Origin: Laccaria trichodermophora
Taxonomy: Eukaryota; Basidiomycota; Agaricomycetes; Agaricales; Hydnangiaceae
NCBI GenBank assembly: GCA_018417955.1
Contig: JACTVC010000004.1
Span: forward strand, 1,736,001-1,800,000
Direction of reading: 5' to 3'
Length of the DNA: 64,000 bases
Part shown: positions 45,669 to 57,292 of the stretch, piece after piece
Layout of the letters: every line of letters begins with the position of its first letter
Position numbering within the stretch: position 1 is the stretch's first letter
Notes under the pieces: model-generated
Seen by the model: only the letters and a program-made list of their open reading frames with translations
The model's database searches: none
Told to the model about the DNA's origin: nothing
Program-made: the position numbers and the translations under genes

Positions 45669-47623
45669 GACCTCTACCACACACCACACATCCCCCAAAG
45701 TGAAGAGATAGGTGGGTAATACATCAAAATCTATATATCGAAGTGAGAGCCCAGCAGTGGACCAGTACATGAGAAACAACATACCCTTCTTTGTTGATCC
45801 GACTCCAGTTGCTAGGCGTGAGTGGAATTTCTTTGCAAGGAGTCTGCATCGTTCCATCCTTGCACCTGTGTGCCATATGGCATGCAACTTACTCCCAGAC
45901 TGGCTCCACCATTGGCCAGGTAAGTGAATGCTCTTGATGGCGAAGGTCGTCATCTCCGTTCCAACAGTGGGATGAACGCCAACCATCTGGAAGATGACAT
46001 CAATTGAGATTTGCTATGACTACCTCCCAACATACCTGTCGTATCGTCTTGCGAGAACCTTTCATACAGTCATTGTACAAGTATATCGCATTTACTTCTT
46101 TGCCAGTAGACCTTGTCTCCAAACCATCAGCTCCTTCCTCATACCACTCCATTTGTACAGATCTAATTGTCCAGTCATCATCATCATCCACCACCAAAGC
46201 AGCAGTGTCGTCCGCCACCAAAGCAGCAGCAGCATCCGCCACCAATGCAGCAGTGTCATCCACCACCAAAGCAGCAGAGGATGCATGTGGTTCAGGGGAT
46301 GGTTTGGCTGCAGGCAGCGTGACAAGTGGAGTGTGGAGTGGAGCAGTTGGCTTGGCAAGGGGGACGGACGTGGCAAGGGGGAGGGACGATGCAGGCATAG
46401 CTGCAGGGATTGCAGCGGTGTCTGTAGTGTATGTTACATTAGCACTTGAACAAGATTAAAGGCTAAACGACGTACCTTTTGCAAGCTCCAACACTAGGTT
46501 TCCCCATAAACCTTCATCCGTGCAACCATAATCGACATATGTCTGAAGAATGTTGAGCTTCTTTGCCTGCTTGAAGTGCCTTCTGTGCCGGTAATATGTT
46601 GATTGCACATACTTGCAAGTCGGAAAGTGGATCGCAAAGGCACTGCGGATGTCATCGTCATTGTGAAAGTTTTCCATGAGGTCCAAACCCTTCGCCATAT
46701 CAACCATGTATGCAAGGGGGAACGTATTGTGAGGCACAGCTTTGTTGGGGATGGTTTCCGCAATACCTGATGATGACAGGGCAGGGGCAAGGGTCACAGT
46801 GGAACATGAAGAAAAGGAGGGTGGGGACACAGAGGTTGCCCGGGCAGGCACATGAGTGGCGACAGTTGAACTCCCACCTATCAAAAGGGACAGCTCTTCG
46901 TCGATGCCAGGGCACTCCTCATCTTTGAAAAAAGGCCTTCACATGAGAACATGAGAGCTTGAGGGAGCCAAGATAGGGCAGGTAACATCTTGCATCAACC
47001 ATTCCGCAGGTAGAGAAGGAGAAGGGAGTTGGGTGAGAACCTCGATCGATGTAGAGTGGCTGATACACTCCATGAAGATGTTGTGCACGCTAGGCACCAG
47101 GGTCCCTGGGCGAGAGTTGACAAGATTGAAGCGAACAGGACTCTTGCTGCACTATGCAGATGGTATGAGTGCAAATAGATTCAATCAGAAGTAAGACATA
47201 CCCTATTCCACAATATCACTTGCATTCTGTTTTTCAAATCGTCAGCCACCTGTCGGTCCTGCGTGATCTTTTTGTTCAACTCATTTCTCCGGATGTGGTC
47301 ATCAAGAAGTGGCTTCACATAGTCGTCACGTAATGGGCGAGCATAAGCGCGAGTAGCCACAGGGCTCGCTGGTGTTGCAGTTAGTAATTTGAGACAATGA
47401 ATCAATTGATAACGTACCATTCACAGCAGTAGTGGGAACAACAGAAATGGGCTGTGAAGAGGAGAGTTGCGAAGAGGGGGGCTGCGAAGAGAGGGGTTGT
47501 GAAGAGACTGAACGATCCTTCTGTGCATGTACCCTACAACCTCCTAGATTTCGGCAGCATGGTGCGCAATGCTGTGGAAACTTTTTGCAGTCCACATTTG
47601 CCCGCCGTGTGCACTTGTCCCTG

Positions 47624-49373
47624 CAATACTTATCACTCCCCCACCTATTCCTACTGGACTCCGGGACTCCAGTAGGATTCCTACTGGATTCCTACCAGAT
47701 TTTAACAAAATTTCCAAAAAGGCATTTTCACATATTTCTCCATTCCCCCTCCTACTGGACTCCTACTGGACTCCTACTGGACTCCAACTGGACTTAAACA
47801 AATTAGATGAAATGCTCCACACATTGAAGTCCTACTGGATTCCTACTGGATTCCCACTGGAATATCAACTTCAATGTATTACCAAGTCAGAACTTCAAAT
47901 TTCTATTCAAAATTCACATTTAAACAAATGTTGTATTGTGAAATGACAACTAAATACAGAAATATATTTTACTAATGTAATGAGGGAGGGGGAGGGAGTG
48001 ATGGAGTGATGGAGGGAGTGGTGGAGGGAGAGAGCTATGGAAGGAGGGGAAGTGAGTGAAGTGAAATGATGGAGGGGGGAGGGGGTGAGAGAGGTGGAGA
48101 GAGGAAGAGAGGGAGGGAGGGAGGAAGAGAGGGAGGAAGAGAGGAAGAGAGGGAGGAAGAGAGGGAGGGAGGGAGGAAGAGAGGGAGGGAGGGAGGAAGA
48201 GAGGGAGGGAGGGAGGAAGAGAGGGAGGGAGAGAAGGATGGTGGGAGAGAGGGAGGGAGGGAGAGAGAGAGGGAGGGAGAGAGGGGGACAGAGACACATA
48301 GGCGGGGTGTTTTTCGAGGGCGGCGGATGTCATTTGTGGGTGGTGGGCATTTTTCGTGGGCGGCGGTCGTCGTTTGCATGGGCGGCGGATGTCGTTTGTG
48401 GGCGGTGGGCGTTTTTCGTGGGCGGCGGTCGTCGTTTGGGTGTGCTGGGTGTTTTTCGTGGGCGGCGGCTGTCGTTCATGGGCGGTGGGCATTTTTCGTG
48501 GGCGGCGGTTGTCGTTTTCGTGGGTGGCGGGCGTCGTTTGTGGTGGTGGGTGTTACGGTCGTCGTTGGTGGGTGGGAGCAGGTCGTCGCTGTCCCTCGTC
48601 TTTCTTGTTTGTCGTGTCGGTGGGCGCTCGTGGTTCGTGGGTGGTTGTCGTGTCCGTGAGTGGGGTCGTCGTTGCGTGCCGTGGTCGTTTGTTGTCGTCG
48701 TCTGTCGTGGCCGTCGTTGTTGTCATGGTCGCGTGTTGTCGTCGTCCATTGTGGTCGTGGTGGGCGACGTGTTCGTGGTGGGTGAGCAAGAGGGTGGTGA
48801 TGGTGGTGTTGTCGAGTGTTGTTGGGTTTGGGCAAAATTCCCACTCGCGGAATTCGCCGACGTCCTTTCTAGGAAGGAGGTCAGTACGTTGGTATATAGA
48901 GCATATAATAATGACCTATAATAATGCCTTCCTAGTGTAACTGGTAAAGTGCTCATAGTATTGTCCCTATGTCCATAAGGTCGAGAGTTCAATTCTGTCA
49001 GGTTGCGCTTTTTTTTAATATTATATAATAACAACAACAGTGACAAACTGCTGGTCCTACTGGGCTCCCTGTCCCCGGAAATTCCTACTGGACTCCTACT
49101 GGACTCCTACTGGACTCCTACTGGACTCCTACTGGACTCCTTGTACTGGACTCCTACTGGACTCATTCCTTAAAAATCCAGTAGAATTCCACAATTCCTG
49201 GTGATTTGGGATCATTCCAGTAGGAGTTTACTAGGACTCCACTAGGACTAGGATACAAAATTTGTATGGTGATCAGCCAACATAAAATGTGTCCCAGTCC
49301 TAGTCCAGTCCGGTAGGATTCCGGGAATCCAGTAGGAGTCTGGTAGGAATACGTGGGGGAGAGTAAAGAGCTC
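47624..49373 (+). mobile_element. Non-autonomous DNA transposon copy 2, 1,750 bp, 8-bp TSD
   Basis: It is flanked by TGTCCCTG (47616-47623 and 49374-49381). The ends and interior match the copy at 39929-41738 in the opposite orientation, with a shorter purine/pyrimidine tract (48075-48290). It sits inside an exon of the GRF-finger gene; joining across one duplication restores that frame. Confidence 0.85.
48927..49008 (+). other. tRNA-like unit within transposon copy 2
   Basis: It has the same sequence as the unit in copy 1, with A-box-like AGTGTAACTGGT and B-box-like GAGAGTTCAATTC. The pairing is too weak to call it a working tRNA gene. Confidence 0.45.
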
Positions 49374-49722
49374 TGTCCCTGCCACATGTAAGTCCTTCTC
49401 TCGTTGTTGAAACAGACTCTCGATAGACAAAATGTAGTCGAACGGCTTCGGGGATCCTGTCCTCAGGTGTCCGCTCGTTATGCCAAAAGAAACCGGGGCA
49501 GCCAGGAGCAGTGCACTGGAAGGTGAGTGTTAGTATCTCATCAAGATGCAGCAATGTGCATGGCTGTACCTTTTGAAAATAGCGGCCCCAGTTTGTTATG
49601 ACCGTTGGGTGTTTGCAAAGTGTGAGTTTCCCCAGGGTCGGTCGCCCACAATCTTTTTCAGGGCACTGAGCCTGTGGTGTTGGTTGGAGGTTGATATCCG
49701 GCCGTGGCAAGTTCTCAGCCAT

Positions 49723-51480
49723 CAAGGAGGATGGGCCTATTGAATGGATAAGAGAGTCAAAAATCGAGGTAAAACATGAACGTACTGTGCAGCGAGAAGT
49801 TGTTGAAAAATTCAATGTTCTCATCCTTTATGAGGTGGGATGTATTGAAAATTTACAGGTTGTTGTTTGAGCCACTCGGCATGGCATGCTTGAGGATCAA
49901 GAGCGGGTAGAAGGAAGAAGAATAGACCCAGCATTGTTCTGACCCATCTGGCTAGCCATGTGGTCCTACCCTCTGAGTCCTAGTACTCACTGGTGTTGCT
50001 CACAGCCAGATGAGTAACGGAAAACGTTCAGGTGCCTCAGGCACACAGAGGAAGAACGGAGTGTCGTCGATCGAGGTCAGCGTCATTGATTGTGGACGTG
50101 GTAGTGTGGGTTGTTTGGCATTGGAGCCTTCGGGGTAAGCCGTGATTCTCAGATTCTCACAGCCCCAGCGGGTTCAACGTTCTGCAAGAATGGGGGATAA
50201 AACCCACTACTTACGTTAGGCTCGTGACCAGCCTGTATATGAGAACTTCGATATACAGGCTGGTCTATCTGAGTTTAAATCCCTGTACCACGCGGCTCCC
50301 ATGCCAGTTACCATCAAAGGTTCATAAATTGTGTTAGCTCTATCCTCCATAAGAGGCAAATCTATCCAGTGTTGTGCGGGTCGGCGACCTGAGGTCACAG
50401 TCACTGACCGTAAATCGTGAGAGAGCCACCAAAAGTCGTCGACAGTCAAACATTCGCAACTTTGCGCGGTGCCATGGGGTCCTACCTCTGGGCGCGCGCT
50501 ACATCGCACTGCGCGGTTTTCTAACACTGCAAAATGATTCCTACATCATATTCTGTAGCTACCGCTGTTTTAGATTCCTTTATATCGTGTTCTGTGTCTA
50601 CCACAATCCATTTTGGGTGTAACCCCTCTGTGACAATTGTTCTGCATCACCGACCGTAGGTCACAGTCACTGACTGGAAATCGTGAGAAAGCCTGCCAGA
50701 ACCTTCGCCTGACGCACTCTCCACCATAAAGGATCTATTTGACTTCACAAACTCGTATTGCAAATGACATGCCCAATGAATATCTCTCTATCTACTACAT
50801 CAATATGTATCAGTGTATCAACGCACTGCCCATCATGTATGTAGCTGTAAATGTTGAGCACAGTAACGAACGTCGAAATCTCAGAAGTGTCTACATCTAA
50901 AACTGCATTACATAATATAAGAGGACACCCCTGGCACTCCGCAAAGTCGTGTTCGTGTCTGGTTGCGAAAAGTCACAGTCAGTGACAGTCGGCGACTTTA
51001 ACAACAGTTGCGCAACCGGCACAACGCTGAATCTATCCGGCGTGCGATTATCTGGCCCCTGCGTGCAATGCAAAATCGTCTTTCGGAGCTATGATGTTGT
51101 ACTTGACTTACTTGACAACTCAAAACTAATTTACTGGGGATACTGAAACAAGTTTTTTGACCAAGAAAATGAAAATATAAGGTATCTAAGTAGGAGGAGG
51201 GAAATAAGGTACAGATAGCTGTATGCCATGAGAAGCAAGTGACAAAATGGATGAAATACAAGAATTCCATTTGGATGCAACCACTCCAGATTGTATAGAT
51301 GTGTCATTCATGAGAATTTCACACAATGGAGACCAAGAAATACAGTGGAACGCGGTGCACGTCGTGTGACACGTGCGGATTGTTTAGGGGAGGTCAGAAA
51401 TCATCGAACCTTTTATGGAAAGAGGCATGGGAGCCGCGCGGTACGTGGATTTAAACTCAGATTTACCGGTCTATACTTAC
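49723..51480. repeat. Gene-free region with inverted repeats and hairpin
   Basis: A perfect 14-bp inverted repeat with a 10-base loop lies at 50227-50264 (ACCAGCCTGTATAT). The 70 bases to its right (CTGAGTTTAAATCC..GCGGCTCCCATGCC) recur inverted at about 51410-51470, framing roughly 1.2 kb. Inside, GTCACAGTCACTGAC recurs at 50.39 and 50.66 kb. No gene is supported. Confidence 0.5.
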
Positions 51481-51484
51481 GTAG

Positions 51485-53820
51485 CGGGCATCTCGGACAC
51501 GAACCCCCTCGTTAAGGTGAGTCTCTTTGACGTTGCCCTTGACCACCACCATCTGACGACAGACACAAGATTGCTTAAGGCTCTACCCACCAGCACCTCG
51601 CTCACGCTCGCCCTCTCGGATAGTTCAACTGTGTCGGTCTCTTAGAAAGTCATGAGATGGGGCTAATGGCGTTTGAATGGCGTAATCGAGTACGTGTTTC
51701 TCAGATTCATCCAGCCCTCTTCTCGCTGACGACTTGTCTCAGCCTGTCATTTAGTGCCGCTCAAGTCTCTTACTGGCGCATACCTGTCACCCTGCATAAT
51801 TTCTCCCTTTGTGACGCAATCTCAAGCAGCATGGAGGACGAGTCCGGAAGATTGCGTCACGGATTTGTACGGTACGTCCACGCTCTATCCCTCTATCAGC
51901 GCTAGTTCGCTGACAATGCACTCACTAGTACCGTACCATCCCCTCGGACTCGATTCACGCATGCCAGGGATAGGCTCCAGTCCCTACAATGATGTGTTGA
52001 GGACGATTTGTGGCAGAAATGAGTTTTACACGGGGTGTAGAGGAGAGGGGAGTTGTGGAGCGGAAGAATCAAAACCAGTGGTCCATCGCAGGTACAAACA
52101 CCAATTCTTTGACCAATCAATCCCTGCTCAGATATCTTCACTTCTAGTGGGCAGTTCGCTACTCTATGGAAACCCCGGTGCGAGTCTAATTTTCTAGGGC
52201 ATTTCTTTTTGTCAAGCCTAAGATCTACCAAGACACGTTCAACGTCCCACGCACTCGACTCTCTACAACGCATTCAATCGCCTTGGACCACCTCCTATAC
52301 GTAAAGCGCTGGGAGACGTCTTGTACGTCCTCTTGCTTTGGGTATGACTCCAACACTTCTGGTTTTCGACGACGAGCAAATGACAATTCGTTTTGCAGGG
52401 TCAATGACATGGCAACTCTGAGGTGAGTTTACACAAAGGAGCCCACGTAGGTGATGAACCAACGCCGCCACAGGAGCTATCCAGACTCGAAGCAACGTTG
52501 CGCTCAACCACCATCGATTCCGCCAACTCTACCCTTATAATCTAGCTACCGTTCGCACGCCTCTAGAAGCTCAATTTTTTTTACCCTTTGCGTACTATTT
52601 CTGGGGAGTCGAATCTGACACTTGGCTCCTGCGCTCGAAACTCGGGGTGAGTGTGCAACCTCTTATGGAGGATAGAGCTAACACAGTGGTTGAAAGGACA
52701 CCGAGGTCTGAGCTTTCTTTCAGAGGGGAGGCCGTGGCATTGGGGACATATGACATTCAGCCAGTACGTGTCCCTTCGGTTCATTCAACGTCAACGTCGT
52801 TTTGCTGATAAACTTTTGTCGTGCGGTTAGTCAGTTTTTTTGGTGTCTCGAAAACTTATAGGCCTTACCGTGAATCGAGTTAGATGCCCATACTCGATCG
52901 ACACATTTCTACATCTAATCACTCTCGAGTGACTTGGGGTCAAAGAAAACGGAGACACGGTTCTGCTGGCCACGTTTTGGCTTTCATAAGCGACCATGTT
53001 GTCACTGGGGTTCAAGGTATGTTCCCTCTATTATTGACTTTCTTCAGAGCTCCTGATCATGCATCTTACAGTTAACCTTGTATGGAATGCTCAATTCCTG
53101 CATTCTATCACGACGATATAAACGTCTTGTAAGACACCTGTACTTCCATAACCGACGCCGAGGGCGGTTCACCAGCCCATTGAAACTCCAGCCAGTTCAT
53201 GCTCTGCATTGACGCTGTCCTATCACGTAACACATGCTTCACGTTCAGCATACATTGTAGTCCAACACAGTGTCGCCAATCGTTCACTTCAACAACAAAA
53301 TCCGACGAATTCAACTTTTACATGATCTTGCAAACCTCTCGAGCCGTCTATTCAACCTCGAAACCTTTACTCTCCCTGTGAACACGATGCCCTCTTCCTA
53401 CCCTTCGAAAATCAAAAATGCTATTTGCATAACGAGACATCGACGTACGTCCTCTTTTGCTTTGCCTCCTTTCTGGATGACGAGCTAACGGGTTGCGTTC
53501 ATAGGTTTGATGACATGGCAGTCGGGCCTGTTCTCCAAAGCATCAAGACCATACTTGCGGGGACGCCGTCCGACGTCTACCGGGGGTGAGAGGCACTTGT
53601 CGCTGCGAATTCTCGTCAGACTAACCAAGCTCTTAGCGGAGAATGGCAGCAAAACACCCAGTGCACAGAGGAACGTTGCCATGTACATTTCAGAGAGTGC
53701 GAGTGGATGAGGGCCATAACAGCCCGAACAACAAGCAGTTCTGTCGAAGGGGGTGATCATGTATAGGGCAGTACATATATAGACGTAGGCAATACTGTTC
53801 GTAAACTAACGACGAGGATA
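51485..53820 (+). repeat. Degenerate paralogous block Q, copy 2
   Basis: The block matches 32.94-34.6 kb over long stretches (for example CTCTTATGGAGGATAGAGCTAACACAG and ACTAGTACCGTACC contexts). The longest plus frame (51754-52197) contains LTMHSLVPYHPLGLDSRMPG. No known domain is present; it is probably an eroded host gene. Confidence 0.5.
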
Positions 53821-53991
53821 TCAATTAGAAAGGAGAGCCGGACGGAATGGTGGAATGGGGCGTGACAGAAGAGTGTGAACCTTTGAAGGGGTACCTATCT
53901 CCCCAACCCCAAGTCCAGACGCTCCTCAACCTCCCAATCAAGACCAAGATCAAACACATCCTCACAATCTCCCTCCCTCGTATCACCTTCC

Positions 53992-54960
53992 TCACCCCCG
54001 TTCAGATCGTTGATCCAAGCACCGTCGAGCAAGGCCGGGGTTCTTCAATTTGGAGGATTGGCTGCCTGTTCGAGAGGCTGGTGGACGGATCGGTGCACCT
54101 GGTGGCAGTTTCCCAATGACAGGAAGGGTGGATTGCGAGATGTGTCGATGAGCACTGTCAGACGCAGACGCGGAGGTACGGCTCGAAAAAGACCTATTAC
54201 GATGCGAATCCGAAGTTCCTCCTCCGTTCGAGTGAATACCACTCGTTGAGTTTTTGCGCGTGTAGACACCTCCGTCGAGATCTACATCTTCATCGTCTTG
54301 CTCTGCTGCTGTTGGAGGAGGGGCGGAAACAAAGCGCCAAATTCTCCTCTCGAATGCTGGGATTGAGAGTGGGAGTGGGATTGGGAACGAGACTGAGACC
54401 CGACGAAGACGTCGCCGTAGTTCCCGCACCAGCCGCAGCCCCACTAGGGCGCTTAAGCAGCGCCAACCCACCATAATCTCGTCTCCATCGCCAACAACAC
54501 CAGCCTCCACGAGCCTCTTCCTATCCTTCCTCGCCTTCCTCCTTTGTCTCCTCTCTTCTTTTTCCTTGAGATGCTTCGCCTCCGCTTCAGCTGCTTCAGA
54601 CGCTTTCGAGACGGAGACTTGTTGGATGGTGGATATATCTAACGGAGCGGCGTCGGAATCGAAGGTTTGTGTGGTTAGTGAAGTTGTGGGCGTGCCGCTG
54701 CGGTGAGGATGGAATGAATGCGCATCGTTAGCGTTGTCGTCTGAGAGTTGGATAAGTGGTCGTCGAAAGTCGTCAAACCCGAACAGCGTTATCTTCCGAG
54801 GCTTCCCATTCTTCCTCCCTCTCGCGTTAGACTTGGACTTCTGTTTTCTTCCTCTTCCAATATTCGAACGCAAAGAATGGGTCTCCCGCCACGCATTATG
54901 CGAAAACTCCGCTAGCAGACCTTGCAGCTCGCCAAGACGCGCGAGATGTAGTTGTTGACG
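53992..54960 (-). pseudogene. Ser/Arg-rich conserved-type protein, copy B
   Basis: Homologous to copies A and C: GKPRKITLFGFDDFRRP, SDAAPLDISTIQQVSVSKAS, ERRQRRKARKDRKRLVEAG and GDGDE are in one frame. The frame then diverges (REL RRRLRRVSVS-like Arg-rich sequence) before matching again near FVSAPPPTA, which indicates compensating indels. The N-terminal start is not preserved. Confidence 0.6.
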
Positions 54961-57292
54961 GGGCTGTACAGCTCAGGCCGTTCATCTGCTAATGATGGCG
55001 AACTGGGCCGTCGATAGGCGTGTAAACTATCAGACGAAGAAACGGGCCGGAGGCAGGGCGTGCATGAATCCATTGCGATGTGGGCCGTGTCGGTCCATGA
55101 GAGGGGAGTTGTTGATTGGCAGGAGGGCTTGTTGGGTTGGGAAGTGGAGGGAAATCGGAGAGGAGGCGGTTGTAATCACCCGCAAGGGCGTAGCTTCACC
55201 GCCTTCAAAGGACGTGTTGTCGTTATACAGGACTCTGCGAAAAGTAGGGTCAGTTTATCCTCGAATAGCGGATGAAGGAGGGCATACCTCAGAGCAATAT
55301 CCGCATCCCAGGAAAAACGTGGAATGACTGACAAGATATAGGTCTATTCGTGCATTGAAATGAGGGTCTGAGTACCGAGATTCGGTTGGCGGTGTGGAAG
55401 ACGGGATGGCGATACACACCTCGCAAAGGTTGCCCGGGCCACTCCTCTCAATTCTCATCGTCTTGAGCGTACAACTGTACCGCTCGCCTACAATCGTCGA
55501 GGCCTGATGCAGCCATCGACTCCGAATCCGCAGTGCTAAGATGATGATCACCGTAAGTTAGACGTGATCATTGAACTACAAAAACAAGATACTTACTTCA
55601 TGAGCGTGCTCGCTTGACGAACTGATGCAACTCGTCGATAGTGCAGGTCCTTGAGCAAATCATTGACAGTAGTAGAAAGAGATGCGAGGAAAACAAACGC
55701 TGGTCAACAAGAATTTTGATCAGCGTGAACCTCGACCACCTTCGCCCAACTTTACTAGTCTATCACCTACCGTTCGCCCGCCTCGGATTTACATCTTCGC
55801 AAGTGAGACTCATGCTGCCTAGCTCTCCTGCCCGAGACTCGCTCAGGTAAGAGCTTAAATAGTCTGTCTTTGGCAATTGCTCATTGAGTGTCAAGTTAAC
55901 ACGGGAATGGAGAGATCACTCACGCACAAGCTGGTTAAGGCTTTGGAACGTCCACCACACGACGGATATACGAGATGGGATGGGTTTATAGCAGCAGTAC
56001 GTATCCATCCGTATTCGTTCAACTACTTTTTCACTTACAACCCTCGTTTCTCTCCATCGGTTTCCTCGTGTCCAGCGAATGTTTAACCGCCGTAATCTGG
56101 TTCGCGGATGATCTGGAAACCCTGCCCCCGCGTCAACCGACCCTCAAATGAAATGAGAGATAGACGACTCTCTTCTCACTGAAATTTACGGTACATACCC
56201 TCTTTGATCATCTGCAAAATGCCCATCACGCTTCCAGGACGACGAACGATGGAGTGTACTAGGTCGAGGAGAGGCCAGTCGTGCGACGGTGAACGTGTTG
56301 CGCCGTTTGCCATAATTCGGGTGAAGCTTCCTTTCTTCAACGGACCGTCACCAGGGGATGGTTCACTCACCCATACCAACTTACTTTTGCGGCGGTCGGC
56401 TGCCCTGGGCTCCGTGACAACTCTGTCCGTGTCCGCTCACTTATATCTCAGCACTCCGCGGCTCCACCAACGGCTCACCCTAACGACAACAAGCCTGTGG
56501 CAATGCAATTTTCAATGTGCTGTCAGGCCCATGTCGAATCTCGGACCAAACCAAAAACTGCATAACTTCTTACGATCAGCGGTGGAACGAGTAGGATCGG
56601 AGTCCCACCCCGGGCCGTGGAAGTATCGAACGTTAATTCGAGAACCTTTCTTGCTCTTGGTACGACATGATTGCTCCCTCTTGACGATGAGCTAATGGAT
56701 TGGTCTTTTGTAGGATCCGGGACGTGGCGAGGCCCTTGCGGCCTCATCGTTCGTCGGATGCCGGATGGCTATTCAGCTGAAACACTCATCGATGTCATCA
56801 GTATCGTCCTACAGCGCGTGAAGTGCAACCGGCGGTCGTGCAATTTAGCGACAACGATACTTTGGCATGGAGAGCTGGGGTGATGCAATTTGAGGATGAG
56901 TGATCGAATAAACACCTGATTTAGTATGCTGGGTTAGGTACGTGTGCTCGTCTTTTCGCTTTGTACACGTATCAACATCTAACATTCATTTTAGGTTTCT
57001 AGTATCATCTCCATGGTGGATTTTGTTTTATCTTAAATCTATGAATTAAACTACAGCCCTCTCTTCTCTTCGTCACCTTGAAAGGTGCTGTTTGGCTTCC
57101 CGTTCTCGCCGCTTTCTGTTGACGCTATTTGTTCCGGCGCTCACTTAATGCTGAATGGGCGTTAACCTCTTTCAGTTTGGAAGCTGTGCTTCATCGGCCG
57201 TTGAGGGATGTCAATCAAAACGTCAGCTGATGCTGTGAAGCCCACTTGGAGAATTGACGCCGCACAGCATTGACACTCTCTTCCGAACCACC
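54961..57292 (+). other. Eroded host sequence upstream of NLR2
   Basis: Only short frames are present. 56170-56900 matches 35270-35930, and the last 200 bases match the sequence before the NACHT-WD40 gene, including TCAGCTGATGCTGTGAAG-type promoter words. No intact gene is seen. Confidence 0.45.

Larger units (their letters stand above)
43617..49722 (-). pseudogene. Large GRF-zinc-finger, cysteine-rich gene disrupted by two transposons
   Basis: Exon 1 is 49722-49570 (MAENLPRPDINLQ; 51 codons, donor GTACAG), and exon 2 starts at 49515. Together they give a GRF-like zinc ribbon: CPEKDCGRP, CKHPTVITNWGRYFQKC, GCPGFFWHN. Joining across the transposon at 47624-49373 gives CGRDKCTRRANVDCKKF, then a CC-containing cluster (HCAPCCRNLGGCRVHAQ). 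Downstream coding blocks appear at 46.9-46.45 kb (KYVQSTYYRHRRHFKQAKKL), 46.4-46.0 kb (NAIYLYNDCMKGSRKTIRQ), then, after a second element, 44.43-43.6 kb (DDTTPNWGGMSVLEIKG; YHYINHCTLDYLCHKWCNP). An in-frame TGA lies at 44215-44213. The family resembles large agaric proteins found near KDZ-type transposons; that link is from memory and uncertain. Confidence 0.65.
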
